Below the pieces are notes generated by a model. It searched no databases and had not been told where the DNA came from. It was given only the letters and a program-made list of their open reading frames with translations. Position numbers and translations under genes: made by a program. From Sphaerulina vaccinii (taxonomy: Eukaryota > Ascomycota > Dothideomycetes > Mycosphaerellales > Mycosphaerellaceae): a stretch of DNA of 64,000 bases. Positions 1 through 11,275 of the stretch are shown here, one piece after another (position 1 is the stretch's first letter; each line of letters starts with the position of its first letter). The stretch covers positions 1,736,001-1,800,000 of the forward strand of contig JAKUDP010000008.1 of assembly GCA_022570795.1 (NCBI GenBank), given 5' to 3'.

Positions 1-740
1 ACAGGAAAGTCTTGTGGTGGGCTTAGTTGTCGAAGTTCTTGGAGCGACTCATCACTACTCCTGGTCTGTTGGTGCTCGATCACTGCATCATGGTCACTAG
101 CAGGACTACTGCTCGCCTCGACTTCTTGAACTTCAGTTCTGCTATACGGAGAAGAGTGGACATCCTCTGCGCCTTCCTCGACCACGGTCTCATTCTCAAC
201 GCTGCGTCCAGGATGCTCTTGAGATTGCTCCCGACGCCCCCGCAGAAGACCTTGCAGCTCCATACAGCGACCACCCTCGAAGACTAAGTGTTGCTTCGGC
301 GTCTTCTTGACTTCCTCCTCAGGAGGCTCAAATAGCCGTTTGACTGCCCGGTGTATTGCATGTCCCATCTTCACATCTAGTCTCCTGAACCCACTCTTCT
401 TACACCTTTTAGCGCCTAGGCGATCATACTCTGTCACATATTCAAGTTTCAGCTGGATGATCTCTTGCAGCTTATCCTGTGCTTCTTGTCCCTCAAGCAT
501 ATCTCGCGACTCCTCTGATATGCATTGGCAGTCGTCCAGTTCTGCATCTTTCCTCTCGGCTGAACTACATGACTCGCTGCAGTCTTTTAATTCTGTGTGT
601 CCACGAAGGCACTGGCATCTTTCGATTTTGCAAGCCATATCTGCTAGATTCTGAACTTCGGATTGGCTGGCATTGATCAGATCTCCAAGAGCATTCCGTT
701 TCTGCAGCGTATTAGCTGCTTGCTCGTCCTCTCTGCTTGG
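1..740 (-). CDS. Partial hypothetical coiled-coil, Cys-containing protein (runs off left edge)
   Basis: On the minus strand one frame stays open from an in-frame TGA at 741-743 down to base 1, about 245 codons with no stop. The composition is protein-like: an N-terminal stretch rich in Gln, Glu, Lys and Leu that could form a coiled coil, several Cys-containing segments (for example RCQC, CSESC and DDCQC), a basic middle and an acidic Ser/Glu tail cut by the window edge. No obvious ATG opens this frame, so an upstream exon is likely. The ATG frame at 982-677 (101 codons) ends just upstream and could supply it, but I could not find a convincing splice junction between the two frames. I recognise no family. 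The gene could extend well beyond the window. Confidence 0.45.
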
Positions 741-1722
741 TCACAGTATCTGCTCAGCTGCCGCTGGCTGCCGTTACCGGAGACGGCAGGTGAGGACAGA
801 GATGAATCATGAGATATGTCGCGTACCTCGCTTGATTGCACGGCATACACTGCTGCGAGTTCCCTTCGTCTCTCCCGAAAGTTTTGTTTCTCATATCGCG
901 GTGGCTGTAGAAATTTATACCGAGGGGCTGTTTCTGGGCATTTAGGCAGCAGCGCTGTACACATTCTTGCTATGAGTTCCATTACCAGAGTGAACGGAGG
1001 CTGCTTCGCAGGCGGAAATGCACTGTAGAAAGTGTCCGAGTGTGCCGGGCGGATATCGTGCCTTGTCGCGCGCGCGCCGCCAACAGCTGGACTTGCAGGT
1101 ACAGGAGCTGTTATAGCTGATCGTATGGATATATATTCATGATGAAGTCGCTTTGGTGAATATTGTGAGGACGTCGATGATGGGAAAGATCGTGCATCCT
1201 GTGAATCTTTTATCTTGAATTGATTCAGCGGGTCAGTACCTCAGCCTCAGGCGCAGCAGAACTCGCTTCAATATTGATGGTAGTGCTGTGCGAGGATGGG
1301 CTGTATCAAGCTTCTGCAACGTGCCAGTGGTATTGTCGCTGGAAAGTTCAGCATGTGAAGCTTGGCACTAGCCATTATTGGTTAGTGAGGCGACAAGCGC
1401 ATCAGAGGTCGTCACTGCTCGCCAGAGCTGGCTCCAGGAACCGTTCTTACCCCTGCGGTTCAGAGAGCGGATGAAGGCGGGACGGCCAGCTCTTCACTGC
1501 CTCGAGCAACCATTGTTGTGCCATGACCAGTATACACACTCTCAGGCAAGCCATTGCTGCGCCACAACCAGTATCAGGGAGTCCATCAAACACAGAACTC
1601 AGCATCGGAGGATTGCAGTCCTGGTGCGATCGACAGAATCCCAAACTCCAGGAACTGCTACCGGAGAAGAGCCAAAAGGACGCCCGGCACCGAGATTGAC
1701 CTCCCTCTACCCCAGTCCACTC
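741..1722. other. Stretch without a confident gene
   Basis: This holds a possible upstream exon of the left-edge gene (minus-strand ATG at 982) and the 5' flank of the hypothetical gene that follows. In-frame upstream ATG codons for that gene exist at 1471 and later, so part of 1471-1722 may be coding. Nothing else is supported. Confidence 0.3.
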
Positions 1723-2331
1723 ATGACAACCTTCGAGGAGCGAACGCATAAGATATCCGACATGGATCGCGAAGCGGCTACGCACGACTTTCCGGATACG
1801 AATCAAGGACTCCCGACGTACGAAGGAGCATCTAGAGATGCTGCTTACGAACGTACGAGCCAAGCGATATCGCGAGCCGAGCTACAAGTCCAATACTGTG
1901 AGCGTAGACTGGATGAAGCGCGCAACCAACTAGAAATGCTTCACAAAAGGCCAGATCGTGATGAGCGAGAGGACGCCTACTTAACTCAACCGGAAGACCC
2001 AATCCACGACCGAGTCATGCAGTTCTTCGATGCGTATGCCTTCGACAGCTCCACTTGCATGCACCCTTCCCCGCTACCAGATCCGGGTTGCAGCCTCCGC
2101 GACTTGATATGCTGGTACTGCAAAGCAATGTGTTGGGTCACAAAGGAGTCGTGGCGAGCGTTTCCCTTCAGGCCTGGTCATGCGACACTAGCACTTTACC
2201 ACCTATTCAAACTTGTGTTTGGTGATATGCGAAAGCAGCATCCGGACCTGGACCGATCACGGAAGCAGAGATTAGAGGTGGAGCATGGCGTCACAACGTC
2301 GAGTACCCAGGAACAAACAGACGGGATGTAG
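1723..2331 (+). CDS. Hypothetical protein with a short helical segment
   Basis: Single-exon ORF of 202 codons from the ATG at 1723. The same frame is open further upstream (ATG at 1471 would give 286 aa); I chose 1723 because the sequence after it looks more protein-like than the low-complexity stretch before it. Residues about 45-80 are rich in Glu, Arg, Gln and Leu and could form a short coiled coil. A middle part rich in Cys and Trp (DLICWYCKAMCW) follows, then a charged C-terminus. No signal peptide, membrane segment or family motif is evident. It may be a lineage-restricted protein. Confidence 0.4.
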   Translation: MTTFEERTHKISDMDREAATHDFPDTNQGLPTYEGASRDAAYERTSQAISRAELQVQYCERRLDEARNQLEMLHKRPDRDEREDAYLTQPEDPIHDRVMQFFDAYAFDSSTCMHPSPLPDPGCSLRDLICWYCKAMCWVTKESWRAFPFRPGHATLALYHLFKLVFGDMRKQHPDLDRSRKQRLEVEHGVTTSSTQEQTDGM

Positions 2332-2653
2332 TGAAGTTTCGGGGCGGGATATCACAATGAAGAAGTCTCCATTATGGTGGATGTCCGCTACAGTGCCAGG
2401 GACGCGATAGAGGCCCAGAAGATTGGTCGAGTGATCGGCAGAGAGCTAGCGCAGAAGCAGGGCAGGGAGATTGAGCCGGGCGCTTGAGGAAAGCATCAAT
2501 ATGTTTGTAGTGAACGCGTGTGGCATGTTCAGCTAGTTCGCACCATAGCGCAAAAGACCAGGTCGACCAAGGGCATGGCACTCATCTCATCGCGTTAACG
2601 GGTATCGTCCATTCATCAAAGCAGCGCTGTATTCTGTGTTTCCAGCGCCTGCC
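2332..2653. other. Intergenic, nothing recognised
   Basis: Lies between the 3' ends of two converging genes. Only short overlapping ORFs without protein character are present. Confidence 0.4.
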
Positions 2654-3274
2654 TCATTCCTCGTCCTCATCGCTCGTAGCCTCGTGATTCTTGCTCTTGT
2701 GCTTGAACTTGTCCAGCTTGCTCTTAGTCTTCTTCGAGGCTGGCTTTTCCTCCTCATCATCTTCAGCCTTGCTGTCGGCAGCCTCTTGCTCTTCCTCCTC
2801 CTCCTCCTCCTCCTCTTCCTCTTCGTCCTTAGCCTCAACTGCAACGCCATCATACTTCGGCCTTGAAAGCTTGGTACCCTTCTTTTTCAACTCAGCCTCA
2901 AGCTGCGGCAACAACTCAATAACAGTATTGAACTGATCAAGAGTCATGGAGATGCCCTAAGCACATCAATATCAGCCTACCACCTCTGGCCACCTTTATC
3001 ACAGCAGCAAAGTAAAGCCTACCTTCTTACCAGGCAAAGCCTTCCCATCCTTCTCATAATACTCCCTCACACCAACCATGGTATTACCCTTGAACTCACT
3101 CAACTGCAACCTTCTCTTACCCGAGATCTCCCAGTACACACCATCATCGTCCTTCACCTTCGAAGGCAGCTCTCCCTTCACTGGGCCACCAGCTTTGCTC
3201 TTCTTGCTCTTAGGCGCGTCCTCGACAAAGCCGCCGTCACTATCGTACGACTCTGCAGCAGCGCGCTTCGGCAT
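2654..3274 (-). CDS. SUB1: Transcriptional coactivator PC4/Sub1 homologue (ssDNA-binding)
   Basis: Two exons (3274-3023 and 2956-2654) joined by a 66-nt intron (GTAGGC...CTTAG) give 184 aa. The conserved PC4 fold is readable across the junction: WEISGKRRLQLSEFKGNTMV, then VREYYEKDGKALPGKK from exon 1, continuing GISMTLDQFNTVIELLP in exon 2. Sub1/PC4 proteins bind single-stranded and melted DNA and assist RNA polymerase II initiation and DNA repair in the nucleus. Before the domain is a short Lys-rich segment with a DSDGGF motif. After it comes an unbroken Glu run of about 13 residues encoded by GAG/GAA repeats, then a Lys-rich acidic tail. The start MPKR at 3274 matches the compact family N-terminus. 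The frame stays open upstream to an ATG at 3481 with a very Lys-rich extension, so a longer form cannot be excluded. Confidence 0.88.
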
Positions 3275-3823
3275 TTTGGCAGGATATGTTCGTGTTCGCT
3301 TTGTAGCTCCTTTCTTCTTTTTGAGTGGTTTCTTGGTGGTGGCGAGAGTTTTGGCGAGTTGTTTGGTGAAGGCTTTCGAAAGCTTCTTTGGCAATTTTGA
3401 GTTCTTCTTCGTAGGGCTGTTGCGTTTCGGTGGCGATTTACGCTCGGTGGTAACGGTGTTGAAGTAAGAGAGGTTGTTCATTGAGAGATGTTGGAGGTGA
3501 GATTGGCCATTGAAGCTCGTACAGGGATGTCGCGTCAACAAATTACATCATGCATTTCTTGTCGCGCTAGAGACGCGTTCACTATGCCAACGATTCCCAT
3601 TACCATTACTACTGTCTTATGTACTCGTCTCGTCCATATTGTCACATGTGTCTCATGCTGCTGCTTCTCGCTCCGCTGTAACAAAGCCACCACACCGACC
3701 GCATCGTCGCCGACCAGCTTGCAGACGGCCTCGATCTCGTGGAGCCAAGGGCTTGTAGAAACGTTCTAGAAGAATCCAGCCAATCCAGCCTGTACTGAAG
3801 CCTAGTAGAAACTCCAGCTGTAC
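3275..3823. other. Promoter side of SUB1; intergenic
   Basis: The minus-strand SUB1 frame remains open as far as 3481 (69 extra Lys/Pro/Ser-rich codons), so this part may be 5' leader or an N-terminal extension. The rest separates SUB1 from the end of the secreted-protein gene and shows nothing else. Confidence 0.35.
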
Positions 3824-4364
3824 CTAGTAGCAGATGTAGGATTCGAAGTAATTGTCGTACTTTCCAGCTTGAGGGCTCGTCGAAAGGTCTGCGATTCCAG
3901 GCTTCTTGATTTCTCCCACGGACTCGCCATCCAGATCGCAGTCTGATTTCCTGTTGGTCTTGATTAGTATGCAGTACCAGGTCAGACATATGATATCTCG
4001 CTTACTGGAACAGGGTGCAACCACTGACTTCGCTATCCGGCCCTACGCTGCTAACCTTGCCAGAAAATGTCTCGTTGAAGTTGACTGCGATCGTGTCAGT
4101 ACGTTGGGCTGCTCAGCAGTTTAGATGATATGGCATCCACTTACTGCATATCCCTGGTCCGTTCTTGAGGTCCTCACAAGTGCCTTGCCAGTTCGGTTCG
4201 GTGCAAACGTAGATGCCGACCACTATGGGTGCAAGGATCTTGAATTCCGCTCTGCTGTGGAGTCCTAGGCGGTTTGTCATGTCTTCGACAAAGGTTGGCA
4301 TAGCCGTCGTTTGTTGCAAGAGCAGTGCTGCGAGCGTAAGGGGAAGAGCTGTTATGGAGTGCAT
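3824..4364 (-). CDS. Small secreted cysteine-containing protein
   Basis: Three exons (4364-4145, 4084-4006, 3950-3824) with introns of 60 and 55 nt, all phases consistent, give 141 aa. The start MHSITALPLTLAALLLQQ is a clear signal peptide ending near TTA-MP. The mature part holds CTEPNWQGTC, GPGIC, a GKVSSVGPDS segment, GCTLF, SDCD and a C-terminal YICY. This pattern of Cys, WxGxC and SxGPD resembles small secreted fungal proteins sometimes described as beta/gamma-crystallin-like; that assignment is from memory of the pattern, not a search. It probably acts outside the cell, and could be a cell-wall-associated protein or a candidate effector. The upstream ATG-less frame extension is ignored. 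Confidence 0.72.
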
Positions 4365-4857
4365 GATGTTTGTGCTGTTGGTTCGTGTTCGCGTATTTGT
4401 GTTGAGGTAAGAGTTGGTTTCGAAAGTGCTCAGTAGTTTGTGTTGATGGAGGAGCACAAGCTGTGTTGAAGTGTATATGAGGCAGCTTTGATTGCTCTGC
4501 ATTCCTTGCTTCAGATTCTGTGCCCGACTTCCGTTGTTACACAGGTCGCGACCTCCCTGCTGAAGTTTGCGCGCAAACTTCAGACAGCGTTCCCTTGTGT
4601 AATTTCCAACACGTAGAAGCCACACTCTGGTGTATCGTTGCTTCCGAACGACCATGTGGCTTTATAGTGAAAGGAGGCACAGTCACCTTGCTTGTGCTGA
4701 TTGCGATATCGTAAAGTTGTTGGGTGGTCGCGGTGAGCGTTGCCTTGGAATGGAAGGTGCAGAATTCGACCTGTCAAGTGAGCTTAGATCAATCTTGAAC
4801 GCGAAGGTGAGGCTTTGTGGATTATACTCATCATGGTCTCACTTAATTCATATTCGT
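4365..4857. other. Intergenic between secreted-protein gene and SDR gene
   Basis: 5' flank of the minus-strand secreted-protein gene and 3' flank of the SDR gene. No supported ORF; TATA-like patches only. Confidence 0.4.
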
Positions 4858-5729
4858 CTATAGCGTGATGCCTCCATCCACTACGATGTTCTGGCCAGTC
4901 ATACTCTGGCTCAGCACAAGTGCTCGTACTTGTTGCGCGACATCCTGTCGCTGTCATCAGCAACGACACCTTGCTGGCGATATGGTGACCTACCTCAATT
5001 GTAGCTAGCCTTTTGAGCTTCGATGCTTCTCGTGTCGCCTCTCGCTTCTCCTCTGGAAACTGCATTCCCCATTCGGTCAACAGCAGACCAGGACTGACAC
5101 TATTGACCCTGATATGAGGAGCACAGATCGTGGCTAGTGACTTTGATAGATGCACCAACGCAGCCTTGGTGACAGAGTAAGGAAGAGAGCTCCCGCTAGG
5201 CTTGACGCCTGCAACGCTGGCAGTCGTCACAACAGCTCCTTGAGTCTTCTCAAGGTGCTCCTTCGCAGCATGCACCAGCCATAGATGGGCTTTCACGTTG
5301 TAGAGAAAGCATCGATCCCAGTCCTCATCAACCATTCCTTCTTCCAAGTTGGCAAAATTGGTGATTCTGGTCCAGCCGGCATTCGAAACCACAACATCAA
5401 GACGTCCAAACTTGGCTACAGTCTGTTGCACCAGGTTCTGGATCGATGGTCGATCGCCTACGTCGGCTTGGAAGGCCTCGAATCGAGGAGACTCTTGTGA
5501 TGAGCTTGTGCTTGGGATTTTCTCCAGTTCTTCGAGCAGCGTCTGAGCTCTCGACTGGTTGTTGGCATAGTTGATGGCCTGAAGAGCAAACAATGATCAG
5601 TGCTCATGCCTTGCCTTGAATCATTGCCTATCAACTCACCACACGGAAGTCAGGAGCCAGCACGCGAGCAATCTGTGCGCCTAACCCAGCGGTGCCAGCT
5701 GTGATCAGCGCTACTTTCTGGGCGGACAT
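4858..5729 (-). CDS. Short-chain dehydrogenase/reductase (SDR)
   Basis: Three exons (5729-5640, 5578-4994, 4944-4858) with introns of 61 and 49 nt give 253 aa, the usual length of a classical SDR. The Rossmann motif TAGTAGLG lies at about residues 10-17, NAG at about 96-98, the catalytic Ser in TTAS near 151, and YSVTK (Tyr 164, Lys 168). The C-terminal exon supplies SQSMTGQNIVVDGGITL, the canonical SDR end. These proteins use NAD(P)H to oxidise or reduce alcohols, ketones or sugars; the substrate cannot be read from the sequence. It is divergent from SEC18, with about 470 bp between the starts. A naive long ORF misses both terminal exons. Confidence 0.88.
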
Positions 5730-6200
5730 GACGATTCCAGCTTGTGTCAGACGATCAGAATTGGTAGGGGGAGAAGTTAGATGTAGGACTGATCGATCAG
5801 TACTTAGCTGCCTACCTTTCCTATTGGGAGCAATGCCGTGATCGGAAGTCCACCGTGAGCGGAGTCACCAAGAGGCGGGCAACTTTCCGAGCGGGCAACA
5901 CCACTTCACCTCCAGACCTTCTAGCGTTTACGCGGCAAGCGATGCTCTGGGGGGGACATTGCGAAGCCTCCCGTGCAGAAGATGTAGATGGAAAGGAGAG
6001 GAGTGCTGAAACGGCGGTGACGTAGAGCTGCCTGAGGTGTCAATAAAGTGGGCCTCTCACATGCTATGCCTCCGTGTCCAAAGTGTTAGAGGCAACAGCA
6101 TTAACAACGTATCAACGTGAGCTGGACTCATAGAACGACTCTTCTTGTACAGTCTCCCTCTGCGACCACCAATCTCACTTTCTACGATCGCGATCCCCAA
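5730..6200. promoter_or_regulatory. Shared divergent promoter region, SDR and SEC18
   Basis: About 470 bp between the divergent start codons at 5729 (-) and 6201 (+). No uninterrupted ORF of note. Core promoter elements were not identifiable with confidence. Confidence 0.35.
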
Positions 6201-8614
6201 ATGTTCAACAGAGACGCGCTGTTTGGAGGAAGGAAAGAGGTGCCCATAGGAGGACAAAGACAGGCTCCACGACAGCCTCCACCTCCAGAACAACGATATG
6301 AGAAGGAATCAACACACCGAACACCACACAGAATGCCGCTCCAGCCAGTACCATCGCCTAAGGAACTGATCTTTTCGAATTTGTGCGCTGTGTCTGCACA
6401 AGACATAGGGCCCGCGAGAGATGGAGGAGATGCTCATATCATGATCAACAAGCAATATGTCCTGTCCGCACGAGCACATCCACAAATCCAAAGAGGGCAG
6501 ATTGGCCTCAACGACTTCCAGAGAACGTGGATGCAGGTGGCTCTAACGGATGTCGTGGAAGTAGAACAGTACGATCCATTCCGACAAGGAGCGCAAAGCT
6601 ATCTGGGAAACATGGACATCGAGCTAGGATTCGCTGGAACGAGGCCGCAGCAGGCACCTCCATTCGATCAGGATGAGCTAGCAGATGCAGTGATCAAAGT
6701 GTTCAGAAATCAGATATTCGCGCCGGGACAGAGCTTTGGGCTAGACTTCAGAGGGGGACCGAAGCTGCGCCTGACAATCAAGACCGTGGAGTTGGTAGAC
6801 TTGGCCTCACTCAAGAGCTCGGGGCAGCAGCAACAGCAGACGCATCCACAAGCCAGAGGCATCTTGACGCCAGAAACGCAGATCAACTTCTTCAAGGATG
6901 CGAAGTCACCAATTCAGCTCAAGGGCTCAACGAGGAGACCAGCCGCCAACTCTGTGATCAGGCCTGACTTCAAGTTCGAGGACATGGGGATTGGAGGCCT
7001 CGATAAGGAGTTCAGTGACATCTTCAGACGTGCTTTCGCATCGCGAATCTTCCCTCCAGGATTGGCTGAGAAGCTAGGCATTCAGCACGTTCGCGGTATA
7101 CTTCTGTATGGGCCACCAGGAACTGGAAAGACTCTCATTGCTAGACAAATCGGCAAGATGTTGAATGCCCGAGAACCTAAAGTCATCAATGGACCTGAAG
7201 TGCTGAACAAATATGTTGGTCAGTCGGAGGAGAACATTCGAAAGCTGTTTGCAGATGCCGAAAAGGAGCAGAAGGAGAAGGGTGACGAGTCCGGCCTTCA
7301 TATCATCATCTTTGACGAGCTGGACGCTGTATGTAAACAGCGTGGTTCAGGTGCTGGTGGAGGCACTGGTGTTGGGGACAGTGTTGTGAACCAGCTGCTC
7401 TCCAAGCTCGATGGTGTGGAGCAACTCAACAACATCCTCCTCATTGGTATGACGAACCGGAAGGACATGATCGACGAAGCGCTGCTGCGATCTGGTCGTC
7501 TCGAAGTGCATATGGAGATTAGTCTACCAGACGAGCCTGGCCGTGCACAGATTCTCAAGATCCACACCGAAAAGATGCGCACGAATGGCAAGCTTGGTGG
7601 CGATGTTGACCTTGCTGAGCTGGCTAAGCAAACACGAAACTTCTCTGGTGCTGAGATCAGTGGTCTGGTGAAGTCAGGTAAGCCTTCCTCGTTGACGTCC
7701 ATGCCGAAAGCCAAACTGACCTTCTCACAGCCAGCTCTTTTGCCCTCCAACGACACATCAAAGGTGGTACTGTCGCCGCTCTATCAGACGACATCAATGA
7801 GATGCAGCTTCACATGGCCGACTTCTTAGGTGCTCTGAACGAAGTCAAACCTCTCTTCGGTGTTAGTGAAGAAGTTCTTGAAGACTGTGTCGAAGGTGGC
7901 ATCATCCACTACGGTCCTCAAGTCGACAAGATCCTGAAGAATGGTCGAGACTTCGTCGAGCAAGTCCGAACAGGCACGACTAGACTCCACTCCGTGCTCC
8001 TACATGGACCTCGTGGAAGCGGGAAGACCGCCCTCGCAGCACAGATCGCCTTGAACTCGCAATTCCCCTTCATCAAGATGCTTCGTGCTGTGGACATGGT
8101 CGGCATGAACGAGATTCAGAAGATCCAACATCTACAGAAAGCCTTTACCGACGCCTACAAGAGTCCTCTCAACGTCCTTATACTGGACAACATCGAATTG
8201 ATCGTGGACTGGGTCCCTGTCGGCCCACGCTTCAGCTCAGCAGTTCTCGCAGCTCTCAAAGCATTAATGGAGAACCGACCTCCCAAGAATCGACCTCTCC
8301 TCATCATGGCCACCACATCAGAGCGCACGGTGATGCAACAACTACAGCTAGCGTTCAAGGCTCAAATACCTATCCCAGCTCTCCAGTCTCAGCAAGAGCT
8401 GGCGCACGTCATGCAGCAATCTGGCCAATTCTCGCAGCAAGACATTCAGAGAGCTATTGGAGAGATTGAACAGACTACAGGGTCGAAGCACATTGGAGTT
8501 GGTGTACAGCATATTATCTTGGCTATTCAGACGGCTATGCAGGATAGAGAGGATAGAACTGGAAGGTTTGTGGACCTTATGTGCGAGTATATCAATGATG
8601 CTGCTGCTGGATAG
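6201..8614 (+). CDS. SEC18: Vesicle-fusing ATPase Sec18/NSF
   Basis: Two exons (6201-7677, 7731-8614; 53-nt intron GTAAGC...CACAG, phase 1) encode 786 aa, against about 750 in yeast. The first ATG in the frame is MFNRDALFGG at 6201; the extension to 6117 starts with GTG. An N-terminal SNAP/SNARE-binding domain is followed by two AAA+ ATPase modules. D1 has GPPGTGKT near residue 304 and Walker B IIIFDELDA. D2 has GPRGSGKT near 585 and a degenerate Walker B (VLILDNIE), as expected for the low-activity structural D2 ring of NSF. The hexamer uses ATP hydrolysis and alpha-SNAP to disassemble SNARE complexes throughout the secretory pathway. The spliced junction reads SGLVKSASSFALQRHIKG, supporting the intron. 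Confidence 0.96.
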
Positions 8615-8852
8615 GTAGAAAGAGTAGAGTAGAGCAGAGTAGATTCCTTGAACTCGCTACCTCGATGATGAACTTGACTGGCTCTTGTCATAGGAGAACA
8701 GCGTGTGTTTGCCCAACCACTTGTTTCCTAAGATGATATCGAAATGTGTAGACGAAGAAGAAATGGATACAATTCCTTGTCCTTGTCTCGAGGGGTGCGT
8801 GGTTTCTCTCCCTCGCTCCACAAGTTCCCAGTCGTTCTCTGTCTCGCTTCGG

Positions 8853-9316
8853 CTAAGGTCTCCTCTTGCTTCTGCTGATGATTGTCAGTGTAAGGCAACA
8901 TTCTGCTTGAGCTGCTCGATGTCGATGCGTACCATTTCGTGCCGGGTTCTGTGACTCCGCGAGCGAGTCTCTCTCTTGTGGCGTGCTCGTTTTCTCATTG
9001 GGCGTAGGCATGGCGGAGGCCTCCTCGTTGACGCGATTGAGAGTGGCTAAACTCACGACCATATGTTGAAGATCAGCTTCGATGAAGTGGCGTCTTCCAG
9101 CGAAGGTGTTGTTGCCTGGAGCTGCCGTGTGGTTGATCACGAATCCTTCCGCGAAGTCTGGTAGCTGCACAAGTGAACTGTAATTGTAGCATAAGCGACT
9201 CGAGTGGAAAAGACAGAGCACTCATCTGACATTCCTTTTCATTGGTAACGTAGGCTAGATACAGCTCATTCTATCCATGATGATTCATACTTTCCTGCGG
9301 ACCCAACCATATGCAT
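8853..9316 (-). CDS. Small unidentified protein, likely spliced
   Basis: The minus-strand frame at about 9177-8853 reads LPDFAEGFVINHTAAPGNNT, then FAGRRHFIEADLQHMVVSLA and NPAR, which is clearly protein-like but has no ATG. A 26-nt first exon MHMVGSAG (9316-9291) can be joined through a GTATGA...ATTACAG intron (9290-9178) in the correct phase. A second intron probably starts at GGTACGC around 8930, because an alternative 3' frame gives SETENDWELVERG; the exact 3' end is therefore uncertain. No family was recognised. It is convergent with SEC18 and upstream of the 6PGDH 3' end. Confidence 0.42.
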
Positions 9317-9440
9317 CAAACGAGGCGCCGCTTCTGGCTAAATGTCTCAATAGTCGCGAAGCGGCGCCAAGAGGAAGGCCGCAAAGGAAAAGACTTTGCT
9401 AGCAGTAGTAGCAAAGAGACACGCTGATTCCCTGTAACAC

Positions 9441-11275
9441 TTAAGCATTGTACGTTGACGCGGAGACATCACCACCACGTCCAGTCCAGTTAACGTGAAT
9501 GTCCTTGCCCTCTGGGTACTTCTCGCTGGCGTGCTCTGGCTTGATGCGGAAAGTGTGGGCACCGAAGTAATCACGCTGGGCCTGGAGAAGGTTGGCTGGG
9601 AGGTCCTTTGTCCTGAAGCCATCGAAGAAGGAAAGAGCGGTGGAGAAAGCAGGTGTTGGGATACCCCACAAAGCACCCTTGGAAACAACGTCTCTCCAGC
9701 CATCCTGTGCGTTGTGGATAGCCTTGTTGAAGAAGTCATCGAAGAGCAAGTTCTCGAGGTCTGGGTTTGAGCGGTAAGCCTTAGTGATGTCCTTCAGGAA
9801 CACGGAGCGGATAATGCAGCCACCACGCCACATAAGGGCGATCTCTGGCTTCTGGAGCTTCCAGCCGTACTCCTTGGCAGCCTACAATGACATGTCAGCA
9901 ATCACACATCTCTACCAGTTTGGTCCAGTACTTACGCTCTGCATGAGCATGAAACCCTGTGCGTAAGAGATGATCTTAGAGGCGTAAAGGGCTTGCTCAA
10001 GGTTGGCGAGGAATTGCTTCTTGTCACCGGTGAAGTTTGGTGTAGGGCCAGTGAGCTTCTCGCTGGCACGAGTTCGCTCGCCCTTGAGCGAAGACAGACA
10101 TCTTGCGAACACAGCCTCACCAATGAGGGTGACTGGCTGACCCATGTCGAGAGCGTTAATGGCAGTCCACTTGCCGGTTCCCTTCTGTCCAGCGGAGTCC
10201 ATGATCTTCTCAACGAGAGTCGTTCCATCGTCGTCGTTGAAGTAAAGGATGTCGCGGGTGATTTCGATCAGGAATGAGTCGAGGACGCCCTTGTTCCACT
10301 CGGCGAGAACATCTGCCATCTCCTTGCCGCTCATACCAAGACCACGCTTCATGATATCGTAGGCCTACACTTTTGTCAGAATGTACGCAGACGCGATTCG
10401 TTCTCTGTGCAGTGCTCACCTCGCAAATCAGCTGCATGTCACCGTACTCAATACCGTTGTGCACCATCTTGACGTAGTGACCAGCACCCTCGTCACCGAC
10501 CCATTGGCAGCAGGCCTCGCCATCGCTCTTAGCAGAGATGCTCTGGAGAACATCCTTGATGTATGGCCATGCCTCCTCGTTACCACCTGGCATGATAGAT
10601 GGGCCGTATCGGGCACCCTCCTCACCACCAGAGACACCGGATCCGACGAAACGGATACCCTTGGTCTTGAGGTACTTGGTTCGGCGGTTGGTGTCTGGGA
10701 AATGCGAGTTACCACCATCAATGATGATATCTCCCTCTTCAACGCCACCCTGGAGCAGGACCTCAATGAAGTCGTCGACTGGCTTGCCAGCCATGACGAG
10801 AAGCATCATACGGCGTGGCTTCTTCAGCTTTGACACGAATTCGCTGATGCTGTGTGCGCCAACAATGCTCTTGCCCTGGGCCTCGTTTTCGAGGAAGCGG
10901 TCAACCTTGGCGACGGTACGGTTGAATGCCACGACGGTGAATCCGTGGTCGGCGGCGTTGAGGATGAGGTTTTGACCCATGACCGCGAGGCCAATGAGAC
11001 CGAAGTCTCCGCTGCAAACATGTTGTCAGTAGCTGTTTTTATGAGCTCTATCGCCAAGCTGTATAGGCCATGAATTGACTGCCGGGGAAGATATGCCACT
11101 GCTCTTGCTGGTCTACTGCTCGTACACTGCTGCAGATCTTGTTTGTGCAGGAGCAGAGCCGCAGTGAGCATTCTTCCGGACGATAAAATCTTTTGGTGGG
11201 GGGCATTGGTGGGTGACATCAGATGCCTCAGCCCAACAGAGTGTTCACGACTTACACAGGCTCTTGTCCGGACAT
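9441..11275 (-). CDS. GND1: 6-phosphogluconate dehydrogenase, decarboxylating
   Basis: Four exons (11275-11256, 11011-10420, 10364-9936, 9881-9441) with introns of 244, 55 and 54 nt give 493 aa, the family length. The tiny 20-nt first exon (MSGQEPV, phase 2) joins GDFGLIGLAVMGQN, the NADP-binding Rossmann loop. The motifs GGNSHFPDT, SGGEEGARYGPSIMPGG and the C-terminal AQRDYFGAHTFR signature are present. The enzyme converts 6-phosphogluconate to ribulose 5-phosphate with NADPH production in the cytosolic oxidative pentose phosphate pathway. The long first intron directly after the start codon is the only unusual feature and may carry regulatory information. Confidence 0.96.
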
